From positions 62,001 through 126,000 of the forward strand of contig JAEZST010000006.1 of assembly GCA_023443865.1 (NCBI GenBank): a DNA stretch of 64,000 bases, read 5' to 3'. Below are positions 48,403-56,301 of the stretch, piece after piece. The stretch comes from Spirochaetota bacterium (GTDB lineage Bacteria > Spirochaetota > Spirochaetia > Treponematales > Treponemataceae). A program made the position numbers and the translations under genes. Numbering within the stretch: position 1 is the first letter of the stretch; each line of letters starts with the position of its first letter. The notes under the pieces are model-generated. The model was given only the letters and a program-made list of their open reading frames with translations. It made no database searches and was not told where the DNA came from.

Positions 48403-49992
48403 ATGAGCACTGAGGATTTTCAGCCAAAGTTTATAGTCGTAAACGACAGAAAGCCGACTTGGACAATGGCACTTCGCATAACGGTCATATATTTGATATT
48501 TAGCCTGATTTGGATCTGGGGGAGCGATACGCTCGTCCAGTCGATGTTCTCGGATCCCTTTTTACTGAAATGGATTAGCATATTTAAGGGCACCGCCTTC
48601 GTGATAATCAGCGCGGCGATCATTTTTTTCCTGGTCGCCCCCGCGCTTCATAAACTCAGCGACAACGAACAGGTAATACGGGAAAGCCGAAACGAGCTGA
48701 AGGTTATGCTGTACTTAGACCTGCTCACCGGCCTTTCCAACCGGAGAAAGCTGATGGAACGGCTTCCTCCCTTTCTCAACGACTCGACCAACCGCGAAAA
48801 GGCGCTTTTATACATCGACGTAGACAATATCAAACTGATCAACGATACCATGGGGCACCTTTTCGGCGACGCGCTCCTGACCGCCATCGCCAGGAGGCTT
48901 TCCTCCTCGCTGAGGACGCCCGACGAAATTTACCGGCTCGACGGCGATGAATTCGTCATCCTGACCGCCTTTACCTCGGTCCCCGAGCTTACCGCAAAGG
49001 CAAATTCGATACTCGCCCTTTTTGAGGAACCCCTCTCCATCGAGAAGACCAACATCCATTCGAGCATCAGCGTCGGGATCGCCATGTACCCGCTCCACGG
49101 CACGGACCCTCACGAGCTCCTTAAATTCGCCGATATCGCCATGTTCCGTTCCAAGCAGGACGGCAAAAACCGGGCGAGGCTTTTCTCGGCGGACATGATG
49201 GGCAGCATCAAAGACAGGATGAATATCGGCGAATACCTGCATGGCGCCCTCATGAACAACGAGCTATCCGTCCATTACCAACCGCAGATCGCCGTCTCGA
49301 CCCGGAAGGTCGTCAGCTTCGAGGCCCTGATCCGGTGGAATAGCCCGGTACTCGGCAATGTTTCGCCGGATCGGTTCATTTCGGTGGCGGAAGAAACCCA
49401 TATGATCATACCGATTGGGGAGTGGGTGCTCTGGAACGCCTGTAAATTCCTGAAGAAACTGCATACCGACGGATATACCGAAATTATCATGTCGGTGAAC
49501 ATTTCCATGCTTCAACTCTTGCAAAACGATTTCGTGCCGATGATTCGCAAAATACTGGAGGAGACCGGCATTCCCGCCAATAAGCTGGAGCTGGAACTGA
49601 CCGAATCGATACTCATGGAATCGTGGCAGATAATCGGAAACCAACTCGATAAACTGCGGGAACTGGGAATCGGCATTGCCCTGGACGACTTCGGCAAGGG
49701 GTATTCATCCCTGAGCTACCTGCATCAGCTTCCCATCTCGGTGCTCAAGATCGACAAGATCTTTATTGACGGCATTCATGAGGCGAATCAAGACAACACC
49801 ATAACGGGCAATATCGTAAGAATAGGAAAGAAGCTGGGCCTTGAGGTCATAGCCGAAGGGGTGGAAAACGAGGCTCAGTTCGAATATCTCGCGGTCCAGC
49901 AGTGCGACCGGGTCCAGGGGTGGCTCTTTTCGAAGGCGCTTCCGGAATTGGACGCCCTCGCCTACACCCATACCAACCTCCGCCGGGGCTAA
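48403..49992 (+). CDS. Membrane GGDEF-EAL protein, predicted cyclic di-GMP phosphodiesterase
   Basis: A 529-residue protein with two membrane helices (~25-45 and ~60-85), then GGDEF and EAL domains. The GGDEF loop reads RLDGDEF, so the first glycine of the active motif is replaced by Asp, which usually weakens or abolishes cyclase activity. The EAL domain keeps its catalytic set: FEALIRW, MSVNIS, LELTES, ALDDFGKGYSSLSYL, LKIDKIF and AEGVENEAQ. Net breakdown of cyclic di-GMP is therefore expected, perhaps with GTP binding as an allosteric signal. The ATG at 48403 is set by the TATACT box; an upstream in-frame codon at 48334 is rejected. Confidence 0.9.
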   Translation: MSTEDFQPKFIVVNDRKPTWTMALRITVIYLIFSLIWIWGSDTLVQSMFSDPFLLKWISIFKGTAFVIISAAIIFFLVAPALHKLSDNEQVIRESRNELKVMLYLDLLTGLSNRRKLMERLPPFLNDSTNREKALLYIDVDNIKLINDTMGHLFGDALLTAIARRLSSSLRTPDEIYRLDGDEFVILTAFTSVPELTAKANSILALFEEPLSIEKTNIHSSISVGIAMYPLHGTDPHELLKFADIAMFRSKQDGKNRARLFSADMMGSIKDRMNIGEYLHGALMNNELSVHYQPQIAVSTRKVVSFEALIRWNSPVLGNVSPDRFISVAEETHMIIPIGEWVLWNACKFLKKLHTDGYTEIIMSVNISMLQLLQNDFVPMIRKILEETGIPANKLELELTESILMESWQIIGNQLDKLRELGIGIALDDFGKGYSSLSYLHQLPISVLKIDKIFIDGIHEANQDNTITGNIVRIGKKLGLEVIAEGVENEAQFEYLAVQQCDRVQGWLFSKALPELDALAYTHTNLRRG

Positions 49993-49998
49993 TTGCGT

Positions 49999-50036
49999 CC
50001 CCGCGCGGCCGCCCCGCGAGCCTTAATCCGCCGCTC
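49999..50036. repeat. 38-bp exact direct repeat, copy 1
   Basis: CCCCGCGCGGCCGCCCCGCG with the following 18 bp is identical to 50160-50197. Copy 1 lies just after the GGDEF-EAL stop; copy 2 covers the last codons of the convergent DUF6062 gene. The 123 bp between them contain a CCGGC/GCCGG hairpin near 50121 and no gene. Confidence 0.9.
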
Positions 50037-50159
50037 TTACCCTTCAACGCTTCCGGCGCGGTTACAGCCGCTTGCGGGGCCGTGAGCGAGGGGCGCGCCT
50101 GAGCGGTTCCGCAGGGAGACCGGCCCCCGCCGGTCGAACCGAGGACTGAAGCGAAGGCG

Positions 50160-50197
50160 CCCCGCGCGGCCGCCCCGCGAGCCTTAATCCGCCGCTC
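50160..50197. repeat. 38-bp exact direct repeat, copy 2
   Basis: Identical to 49999-50036. It includes the stop codon and final residues (AAD) of the DUF6062 gene on the minus strand, so copy 1 is probably a displaced duplicate of this gene end. Confidence 0.9.
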
Positions 50198-50810
50198 CCC
50201 TGAGACTTCTCGCGATTTCCTTCCACACGACCTTATCTTCCGGGGACAGGGCGGCAAAATCGTCTTGGCGGCCCCAGGCGGAAAACTCGATAAAATTGCG
50301 GGTTCGCCGGAGCAATTCCTCGAAGCGCCGTTCGTGAAATTCCCGGAGCCAGCGGGGGACCTTTTTGACGGACGTGACCAAGGCGCGGTAGTGCGGCACG
50401 CATAAGCCTTCGGAAGCGGTAAAAAAATCCTTGAGTGCCTGGTCTTCCGATTCCGCGAGAAAGCCGAGAAATTCCCGCTCCACCCGCGCCGTTTCCGCGC
50501 AGGCGGGGCATTCGTCGCGAACCTTCGTGGCCTTCCCCCTATTCAGGTCGGGCAACACGTGGGAGAGTATATCCTCGCCGAGAATCGCGACCGCTAGCCC
50601 GTCGCGATACGACTCCAGGCTTCGGGCGTGATCGGGACAAAAGCCGAGGGCGTTGCGGTAGCGCTCCCGGAAACCCCGATCCGATACGTGCTCAAAGAGC
50701 ATGTTGTCTATGTAGCGCGCCGAACGATCCCGCACGATGGTGCAAACCGGGCAACCGGGCTTCGCGCAGGCCTTTTCGAGGGCGAACCAATTTATGTGCT
50801 TTTCCGCCAT
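50184..50810 (-). CDS. DUF6062-like protein with paired cysteine motifs
   Basis: A 208-residue cytoplasmic protein with two repeats of a Cys pattern: GCPVCTIV and, ~40 residues later, GFCPDHARSL; then ECPACAET and GLCVPHYRAL. The regular CxxC ... CxxH spacing suggests two zinc-binding units or a redox role. The pattern matches the DUF6062 type of protein, whose function is unknown. Its start follows the Dabb gene by 9 bp, so the two are cotranscribed. Confidence 0.7.
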   Translation of the reverse strand: MAEKHINWFALEKACAKPGCPVCTIVRDRSARYIDNMLFEHVSDRGFRERYRNALGFCPDHARSLESYRDGLAVAILGEDILSHVLPDLNRGKATKVRDECPACAETARVEREFLGFLAESEDQALKDFFTASEGLCVPHYRALVTSVKKVPRWLREFHERRFEELLRRTRNFIEFSAWGRQDDFAALSPEDKVVWKEIARSLRGAAD

Positions 50811-50819
50811 CCGACGACC

Positions 50820-51122
50820 CTACGCCTCGTAGTCTACCACGGCCCGGGATTCCCGTACCTTGGCGACGTACTCGCTCACTTTAACGTGATCCGGGTGACC
50901 GGCGTAGAGATCGAGATCGGCCTTGGAATCGAACGCGGTGACGAGGACCATATCGTAGGACATGGGCCCGGCAAAGGCGTTTATTCCCACTTCAAGGCCT
51001 CGGATAAAGGCTATTTTCGCCGGAAGGGCCTCGAGTAGGCCCTTGATATAGAGACAGTTTTCGGAGCGGGTTTTTCCCTCGGCCTCGTCCTTGAATTTCC
51101 ACATAACGATGTGCTTCAGCAT
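50820..51122 (-). CDS. Dabb (stress-responsive alpha/beta-barrel) domain protein
   Basis: A 100-residue ferredoxin-like barrel: MLKHIVMWKFKDEAEGKTRS at the start, YDMVLVTAFDSKADLDLYAG in the middle and HPDHVKVSEYVAKVRESRAV at the end are the family signature. These small dimeric proteins are widespread; most have no defined reaction. GAGGAGATTCAAT before the ATG sets the start. It heads a two-gene unit with the DUF6062-like gene. Confidence 0.92.
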   Translation of the reverse strand: MLKHIVMWKFKDEAEGKTRSENCLYIKGLLEALPAKIAFIRGLEVGINAFAGPMSYDMVLVTAFDSKADLDLYAGHPDHVKVSEYVAKVRESRAVVDYEA

Positions 51123-51197
51123 ATTGAATCTCCTCGCGGTCGCCTGACGGCGGCGAGTCCAGTATACCCGATTCGCCCCGTCGACGCCAGCGCGGGA

Positions 51198-52001
51198 TCA
51201 GTTACCGCCGCTCGCGTAGTGGCGTATCGACGAATTCCAGCACGCGGAGGCGATAAGGCCGAACGCCACCGGCGCCACGACGCCCCAAAGAGCCCACAGC
51301 GGGGGAAGCCGACCCAGGACGAACAGGGCGGGAAAGTTCGTTATCACGAAAATGGGAATGAGGAAGGTACCGACCGCCTGGCCAAACCGCTTGTACACCA
51401 CCATCGGCACGTTATTAAAATCCCAGAAGGCGTCGGCCAAGCCCATTATGGAGTCGGCCTTCACGATCCGGAACACCAGGGTCATCGGAATGAGCCACAG
51501 CGCGTACGCCACGCCCATGCCGGAGGCGGCGAAGAAGGCCCACCCCGCGATGCGCAGGGGATCGAGCGCGATGCCGCCGCGAGCGCAGCCGATGGCGATC
51601 ATGACGAGCCCCGCAAGGGCGTCCAGCGAAAAGAGGGCGATGTCGGAACGGCGGAAGGTGGCGAGAAATTGTACCGACAGCGGTTTCGTAAGAAGCGTAT
51701 CGAAGGAACCGTCCCGCACGAGGCCCGAAAGCTGAAACAGGTTCATCATGAAGATTCCCGCGTAGAATCCGGTAAGGGTGCCGAAGGTCCCCACGAATAC
51801 GAGTATCTCGTCGGGCCCGTACCCGGCGATGCTTTTCCCCGCGGAATAGGCGACGATAACGTACATGATTTTCGCGAAGAGGTAACCCCCTTCCATGAGA
51901 AGCCCGGTCACGAAATTCGCCCGGTATTCCATTTGGCTCATCAGGTTGATGCGGACGAGACGGACCCAGATTCGAAGGTGCTTCGCTATTTCCTTGAACA
52001 T
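51198..52001 (-). CDS. ABC transporter permease (ABC2_membrane_6 / DUF990 family), subunit 2
   Basis: A 267-residue membrane protein with six helices. NLMSQMEYRANFVTGLLMEG, then DGSFDTLLTKPLSVQFLATF are the typical family motifs, the second being the coupling loop. The ATG at 52001 follows GGGGAGTTGAGC and starts 2 bp after the preceding permease stop; a longer in-frame reading to 52316 lies inside that gene and is rejected. It forms an exporter with the permease and ATPase upstream; the substrate is unknown. Confidence 0.88.
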   Translation of the reverse strand: MFKEIAKHLRIWVRLVRINLMSQMEYRANFVTGLLMEGGYLFAKIMYVIVAYSAGKSIAGYGPDEILVFVGTFGTLTGFYAGIFMMNLFQLSGLVRDGSFDTLLTKPLSVQFLATFRRSDIALFSLDALAGLVMIAIGCARGGIALDPLRIAGWAFFAASGMGVAYALWLIPMTLVFRIVKADSIMGLADAFWDFNNVPMVVYKRFGQAVGTFLIPIFVITNFPALFVLGRLPPLWALWGVVAPVAFGLIASACWNSSIRHYASGGN

Positions 52002-52003
52002 GC

Positions 52004-52816
52004 TCAACTCCCCACCGCGGCAAACCGGCGTATGCCCCGCGACCATAACAGGCGTGAAAGGCCGAAAAGGGAGGCGATCCACAGGAGGGCGACCAGGAAT
52101 CCAGGGAAGGCCTCCGCGGGACGTATCCTGCCTAACAGCAATTCCACCGGGTATTGGATGGTGAAGCGGAACGGAAGGGCGCCGAGCACGGCTTCCCCGG
52201 TCGGGCCGAAGACGGCGAGCGGGAAAATGCCGCCGCTGAGGGCGATAATCACGATTCGGACGGCCTCGAAGAGGAAGCCGATCTCCGTGAGCCAAAAACC
52301 GGCGAGGGCGACGCACCAGAATACGAGGAAGTTAAGGGTAAAGGCCAAGGCAAGGGCGGCGAGGAAGAGGATTGCCCCGCCCGGGGTCAGTCGGAAGCCC
52401 AAAAACAGGGTAAGCGCCGCGATGGCCGCGGCCAAAAGGGCGCCGGTAACCAGGGAGTGCACCGTCTTATCGCCCAGGAACGCGAACAGCCTGAAGGAAA
52501 AATAGCTTACCGGCTTCACGAGATAGCGGTCCAGCGTGCCCGCGCGGATGTCGCCGTTGATATCGTACTCGAACCCGGTGCGGACCAGGCGGGATACCAG
52601 CTGGGCGATGACCGTGTAGGCCACCATCTGCGCGAAGGTAAAGCCGAAAAGGGTCGCGCCCGGATCGCCGCCGTAGAGGGCGACCCAGAGGGCGGTTTGG
52701 ATGATCACCGGGGCCGCCGCCGCCGCGACGGAAAAATAGAAATTTACCCGATATTCCAGCCCCGCCTTCAGGGCGATGGAAAAGCTTTTACCGTACTTTC
52801 TCGCCAGGGCGGTCAT
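52004..52816 (-). CDS. ABC transporter permease (ABC2_membrane_6 / DUF990 family), subunit 1
   Basis: A 270-residue membrane protein of six helices, homologous to the next gene: SIALKAGLEYRVNFYFSVAA, then DINGDIRAGTLDRYLVKPVS as coupling loop. The start overlaps the ATPase stop (ATGA). The family is found in operons of exactly this three-gene layout; no physiological substrate is generally agreed. Confidence 0.88.
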   Translation of the reverse strand: MTALARKYGKSFSIALKAGLEYRVNFYFSVAAAAAPVIIQTALWVALYGGDPGATLFGFTFAQMVAYTVIAQLVSRLVRTGFEYDINGDIRAGTLDRYLVKPVSYFSFRLFAFLGDKTVHSLVTGALLAAAIAALTLFLGFRLTPGGAILFLAALALAFTLNFLVFWCVALAGFWLTEIGFLFEAVRIVIIALSGGIFPLAVFGPTGEAVLGALPFRFTIQYPVELLLGRIRPAEAFPGFLVALLWIASLFGLSRLLWSRGIRRFAAVGS

Positions 52817-53796
52817 CGTTCGCCTCCCGCCGCGTAGAGCCGGGCGATGCCCTCCTCAATCGGCATATCCGCGATCGTTAGGTCGGCGACGGGGAGCTCC
52901 TCGAGAACGCGACGTGAAAAAGAGCGAACTTCCGCGCGATCCACCTCGAAGCGGGCCGTGAGCCCCTCGAGGGACTGAAAACCCGGATAGCCGGAAAGTG
53001 AGGCCGGCTCGATATCCTCGGACAGGACGAGGCTGACGGTTTTCCGGTCCGATAGGGCGTCGTTGACGCGGGAGAGCGGGCCGTCGTACACGATGGACCC
53101 GTGGTTGATGAGGATAATGCGCTCGCACAGGTCCTCGATATCCGAAAGATAATGGCTCGTGAGCATGACGGTGGTGCCGAATCGTTCCCGAAGGCCCTTC
53201 AAAAGTTCCCGAATGGAACGCTGGGAAATGATATCCAGCCCGATGGTGGGCTCGTCCAAAAACAGCACCCTCGGGCGGTGAAGGAGCGCCGCGACGATTT
53301 CCATCTTCATCCGCTCGCCCAGGGAAAGCCTGCGCACCTGTACGGGCAACTGCTCTTCTACCCCGAAAAGGCTCACCAGTTCGTCCAGGGTTTCCCGGTA
53401 GGCGCGCCGGTCTATTTCGTAAATTTCGCGGTTTAGGTCAAAGGATTCCAGCGCGGGCAGATCCGGCCAGAGTTGGCTCCGCTGCCCCATTACGATGGAG
53501 ATTTGCATGCGAAAGTCCTTCTTCCGCTGCCAGGGAACGTGGCCGATAACCCGGGCCTCTCCCGAGCTGGGGTGCATGATGCCCGAAAGCATTTTCAGCG
53601 TCGTGGTCTTGCCCGCGCCGTTGGGCCCGAGGAAACCGACGGTAGCGCCTTCCTCTATGGAAAAGCTAACGTCTTTTACCGCCTGTTTGACGAGTTTTTT
53701 ACGGTTGAACAAATTATGAAACGAGGCGTGCAAGCCCTCGCGTTTTTCATAATACGAAAAATCCCTGCAAAGGCCGTTCACTTCAATGATTGACAT
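52813..53796 (-). CDS. ABC transporter ATPase partner of the two DUF990-type permeases
   Basis: A 327-residue nucleotide-binding protein. Walker A GPNGAGKTTTL, Q-loop region VMGQRSQLWPDLPALESFDL (typical of this subgroup), signature LSLGERMKMEIVAALLHRPR and Walker B VLFLDEPTIGLDI. The ABC signature reads LSLGE rather than LSGGQ, which is common in this subgroup. The ATG at 53796 (MSIIEVNG) is preferred over a codon at 53832, which would lie over the -35 box. First gene of the exporter operon. Confidence 0.92.
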   Translation of the reverse strand: MSIIEVNGLCRDFSYYEKREGLHASFHNLFNRKKLVKQAVKDVSFSIEEGATVGFLGPNGAGKTTTLKMLSGIMHPSSGEARVIGHVPWQRKKDFRMQISIVMGQRSQLWPDLPALESFDLNREIYEIDRRAYRETLDELVSLFGVEEQLPVQVRRLSLGERMKMEIVAALLHRPRVLFLDEPTIGLDIISQRSIRELLKGLRERFGTTVMLTSHYLSDIEDLCERIILINHGSIVYDGPLSRVNDALSDRKTVSLVLSEDIEPASLSGYPGFQSLEGLTARFEVDRAEVRSFSRRVLEELPVADLTIADMPIEEGIARLYAAGGER

Positions 53797-53805
53797 ATTT
53801 CCATG

Positions 53806-53832
53806 AGTATCACTATTTGTTTTCGCTGTCAA
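53806..53832 (-). promoter_or_regulatory. Putative promoter of the DUF990-type exporter operon
   Basis: On the minus strand a perfect TTGACA (53832-53827) stands 15 nt before GATACT (53811-53806), 9 nt before the ATG. The spacer is shorter than the ideal 17, so the -10 could also be read one or two bases later. Confidence 0.4.
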
Positions 53833-53854
53833 TTATTAAAAAAAAGAAAACCGG

Positions 53855-54601
53855 TTAGTTCGCTATTCGGGACAGGAAGGCCTTGGTTCTTTCGTTCTTG
53901 GGCGCGCCGATCACGTCGGCAGGGGATCCTTCCTCGACGATTACCCCGCCGTCCATGAATATGACCCGGTCGGCCACGTCGCGGGCGAAAAATATCTCGT
54001 GGGTCACGATGACCATGGTCATTTTCTCGGCGGCCAGGGCGCGGATTACCTTGAGGATTTCACCCGTTAGCTCCGGGTCCAAGGCGCTCGTCGGCTCGTC
54101 GAAAAAGAGAATCTCCGGGTCCAGGGCGAGGGCGCGGGCGATGGAAACCCGTTGCTGCTGACCGCCCGACAATTCGCAGGGATAGGAGCGCTCCTTATCC
54201 GCGAGCCCCATCTTAGACAGAAGTTCCCGCGCGCGCGCCTCGGCTTCCGCTTTGCCCCTTTTCAGCACCAGGAGCTGAGCCTCGGTAACGTTTTGCAGGA
54301 CGGAAAGATGGGGAAAGAGGTTGAAGTTCTGGAACACGAGCCCCATGCGCAGGCAGGCCTTGCGAAGCTCGGCGGGAGGCGCGTAGAGGCCGTCCCGGAC
54401 CACGTCGGTCCCGCCGACGGTAATGGTTCCGCCGGAGACCGTCTCCAAATGGGTAATGGAGCGAAGCAGGGTAGACTTTCCGGAACCCGAGGGGCCGATC
54501 ACGGCGAGAACCTCGCCTTGCGAGACGGACAGGGAAATATCCCGTATAACCTCGAGGGAACCGAAAGCCTTGGATAAATGGGCGACTTTGAGGACTTCCA
54601 C
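53855..54601 (-). CDS. Polar amino-acid ABC transporter ATPase
   Basis: A 248-residue ATPase of the GlnQ/HisP type: Walker A GPSGSGKSTLL, signature LSGGQQQRVSIARAL, Walker B ILFFDEPTSALDPE, switch His in VIVTHEIFFARD. Third gene of the importer operon, 11 bp after the permease. Its stop is followed by CCGGTTTTCTTTTTTTT on the minus strand, a weak terminator. Confidence 0.95.
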   Translation of the reverse strand: MEVLKVAHLSKAFGSLEVIRDISLSVSQGEVLAVIGPSGSGKSTLLRSITHLETVSGGTITVGGTDVVRDGLYAPPAELRKACLRMGLVFQNFNLFPHLSVLQNVTEAQLLVLKRGKAEAEARARELLSKMGLADKERSYPCELSGGQQQRVSIARALALDPEILFFDEPTSALDPELTGEILKVIRALAAEKMTMVIVTHEIFFARDVADRVIFMDGGVIVEEGSPADVIGAPKNERTKAFLSRIAN

Positions 54602-54612
54602 GGAAACGCTCC

Positions 54613-55248
54613 TTATCGGTAATACGACAGGCGCTTTTCGGCCCGCGCGAAGGCCGCGGAGACGACCCAGTTCATCACGAAGTAAAATACGCCCGCCACG
54701 AAGATGGGGAGGGTCGAGAATTGCCGCGCAGAGGCGTTCTGGGCCGCGCGAAAGAGTTCGGCCACGCCGATGGTTTGCGCGAGGGCGGTATCCTTTACCA
54801 GGGTAATGACCTCGTTCCCCATGGAGGGAATGATCCGCTTGACCACCTGGGGCAAGATAATCCGAAAGAAGGTTTGGCTCCGGGTAAACCCGAGCACCTT
54901 GGCGGCCTCGTATTGTCCCTTGGGTATCGATTCGATCCCGCCGCGGTATATTTCGGCGAAATAGGCGGCGTAATTGATCGAGAAGGCGATGATGACCGCC
55001 GCGAAGCGGCCGCTCGAAAGGCCGAAGAGGTAATACGGGGCAAAGTACACGAAGATCAGCTGCAGTATCAGGGGCGTGCCCCGCATCACCAAAAGGTACA
55101 GGTTAACAGAGGCGGCCAGGAGGCGGTTTTTGGACATGCGCCCCAGGGCCACCGGCAGGGCGAGCGGTACGGAGATGAGCAAGGTGAGAAAAAAAACCTC
55201 CAGGGAAACGACGGTTCCCTGAGCCATCGCCTCGAGCATCTTCAGCAT
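54613..55248 (-). CDS. Polar amino-acid ABC transporter permease
   Basis: A 211-residue permease of the HisM/GlnP type with about five helices. YFAEIYRGGIESIPKGQYEA and LPQVVKRIIPSMGNEVITLV are the family hallmarks (EAA loop included). GCAGGAGGCGAT sets the start. A single permease gene implies a homodimeric channel. Confidence 0.94.
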   Translation of the reverse strand: MLKMLEAMAQGTVVSLEVFFLTLLISVPLALPVALGRMSKNRLLAASVNLYLLVMRGTPLILQLIFVYFAPYYLFGLSSGRFAAVIIAFSINYAAYFAEIYRGGIESIPKGQYEAAKVLGFTRSQTFFRIILPQVVKRIIPSMGNEVITLVKDTALAQTIGVAELFRAAQNASARQFSTLPIFVAGVFYFVMNWVVSAAFARAEKRLSYYR

Positions 55249-55293
55249 ATCGCCTCCTGCGGGTAGCGGAATGGGGTACGGTACGGAAACGGC

Positions 55294-56103
55294 TTATTTG
55301 CCGACGGTGGAAATGTCCGCGCCGAACCACTTGACCGTGATCTTCGCGAGGGTACCGTCGGCGGCCATGGCCTCGAGCTGCCTTTGCACCTCGCCCATGA
55401 GCGCAAGGTCGTTTTTGCGGAACCCGACGCCGTAATCCTCGGGGGAAAGGGATTCCGACAGGATGCGGTACGCCTTGCCCGAGCGGTTAATGTTGTCGTT
55501 GGCGACCATGAGGTCCATGACGACGGCGTCGACGCCCTTCGCCTCGAGGTCCATGAGGGCGGTCAGGTTGTCCTTGAATTCCACGGAGCCCTTGAGGGAG
55601 GCCTTGAAATCGGTCGCGGACTCGAGGGCGTCGGCGGCGGAAGAACCGGCCTGAAGGCCGACGGTCTTGCCCTTTAAGTCGGCGAGGCCCTTCACGGGCG
55701 AATCGGCTTTCACCACGAGCACCTGGGCGTTTTTCAGGTAGGGCTTGGTGAAGGCCATGGCTTTTGAGCGCTCCTCGGTAATGGTAAATCCGTTCCAAAT
55801 GCAGTCGATCTTGCCGGTATTGAGTTCCTGTTCCTTGGCGTTCCAGTCGATGGGCTGAAGGACGAGGGCAACGCCCATGCGCGCGGTCACTTCCTTGGCG
55901 AGGTCTACGTCGTAGCCGACGATCTCGTTGTTCTCGTCGCGAAAGCCCATGGGCGGGAAGGCATCGTCCAAGCCAAGGACGAATTTCCCGGAATCCTTCA
56001 CTTTCTGCAGGGATTTGTCCGCGCCGGGGGCGTCCTTACCTCCCAGGGCGAAAGCCGAGGCGGCGGCGGCGATGGAGCAGGCGATAAAGAGGGCTCTTTT
56101 CAT
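55294..56103 (-). CDS. Polar amino-acid ABC transporter periplasmic binding protein (family 3)
   Basis: A 269-residue binding protein. The signal peptide ends near AAAASAFALGG. DSGKFVLGLDDAFPPMGFRD, then GYDVDLAKEVTARMG and GLQAGSSAADALES are standard family-3 signatures. The Asp/Arg contacts for the amino-acid backbone cannot be assigned with certainty, so glutamine, cystine or another polar amino acid are all possible. It leads the binding protein-permease-ATPase operon from a good promoter, and the message starts with a hairpin. Confidence 0.94.
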   Translation of the reverse strand: MKRALFIACSIAAAASAFALGGKDAPGADKSLQKVKDSGKFVLGLDDAFPPMGFRDENNEIVGYDVDLAKEVTARMGVALVLQPIDWNAKEQELNTGKIDCIWNGFTITEERSKAMAFTKPYLKNAQVLVVKADSPVKGLADLKGKTVGLQAGSSAADALESATDFKASLKGSVEFKDNLTALMDLEAKGVDAVVMDLMVANDNINRSGKAYRILSESLSPEDYGVGFRKNDLALMGEVQRQLEAMAADGTLAKITVKWFGADISTVGK

Positions 56104-56138
56104 GGTATTCTCCAGATGTTTACGATGGTTTTTATCTC

Positions 56139-56158
56139 GGGCCCGCGTTCACGGGCCC
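56139..56158 (-). promoter_or_regulatory. 5'-terminal hairpin of the amino-acid importer mRNA
   Basis: GGGCCCG-TGAACG-CGGGCCC on the minus strand: a 7-bp pure GC stem lying at or within a base or two of the expected transcription start. Such end hairpins protect messages from 5'-dependent decay; that role here is inferred. Confidence 0.55.
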
Positions 56159-56165
56159 CGTAGGG

Positions 56166-56194
56166 AGTATACCCAAACGGGCGGTCTCTGTCAG
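56166..56194 (-). promoter_or_regulatory. Sigma-70 promoter of the amino-acid importer operon
   Basis: CTGACA (56194-56189), 17 nt, TATACT (56171-56166) on the minus strand: nearly consensus with ideal spacing. Transcription would start near 56159. Confidence 0.75.
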
Positions 56195-56260
56195 TACGAA
56201 CATGCGAAAAACCGACCGGAATACGGGGGCGATGCCCTGTTCCCTTTTGTCCTTTTCTGA

Positions 56261-56289
56261 TATAGTGCCTTGACCGATGAGAGATCGGT
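56261..56289 (+). promoter_or_regulatory. -10 box and leader hairpin of the S1-domain gene
   Basis: TATAGT (56261-56266), then a perfect 6-bp hairpin ACCGAT/ATCGGT (56273-56278/56284-56289) starting about 7 nt later, where the mRNA should begin. GGGGAG follows immediately as the ribosome site for the TTG start. Confidence 0.5.
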
Positions 56290-56301
56290 GGGGAGTGTAC
56301 C

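Noticed and set aside
51111..52505. 464-codon plus-strand frame across two permease genes
   Set aside because: Spans two genes on the other strand; highly charged sequence of low complexity with no membrane or domain pattern.
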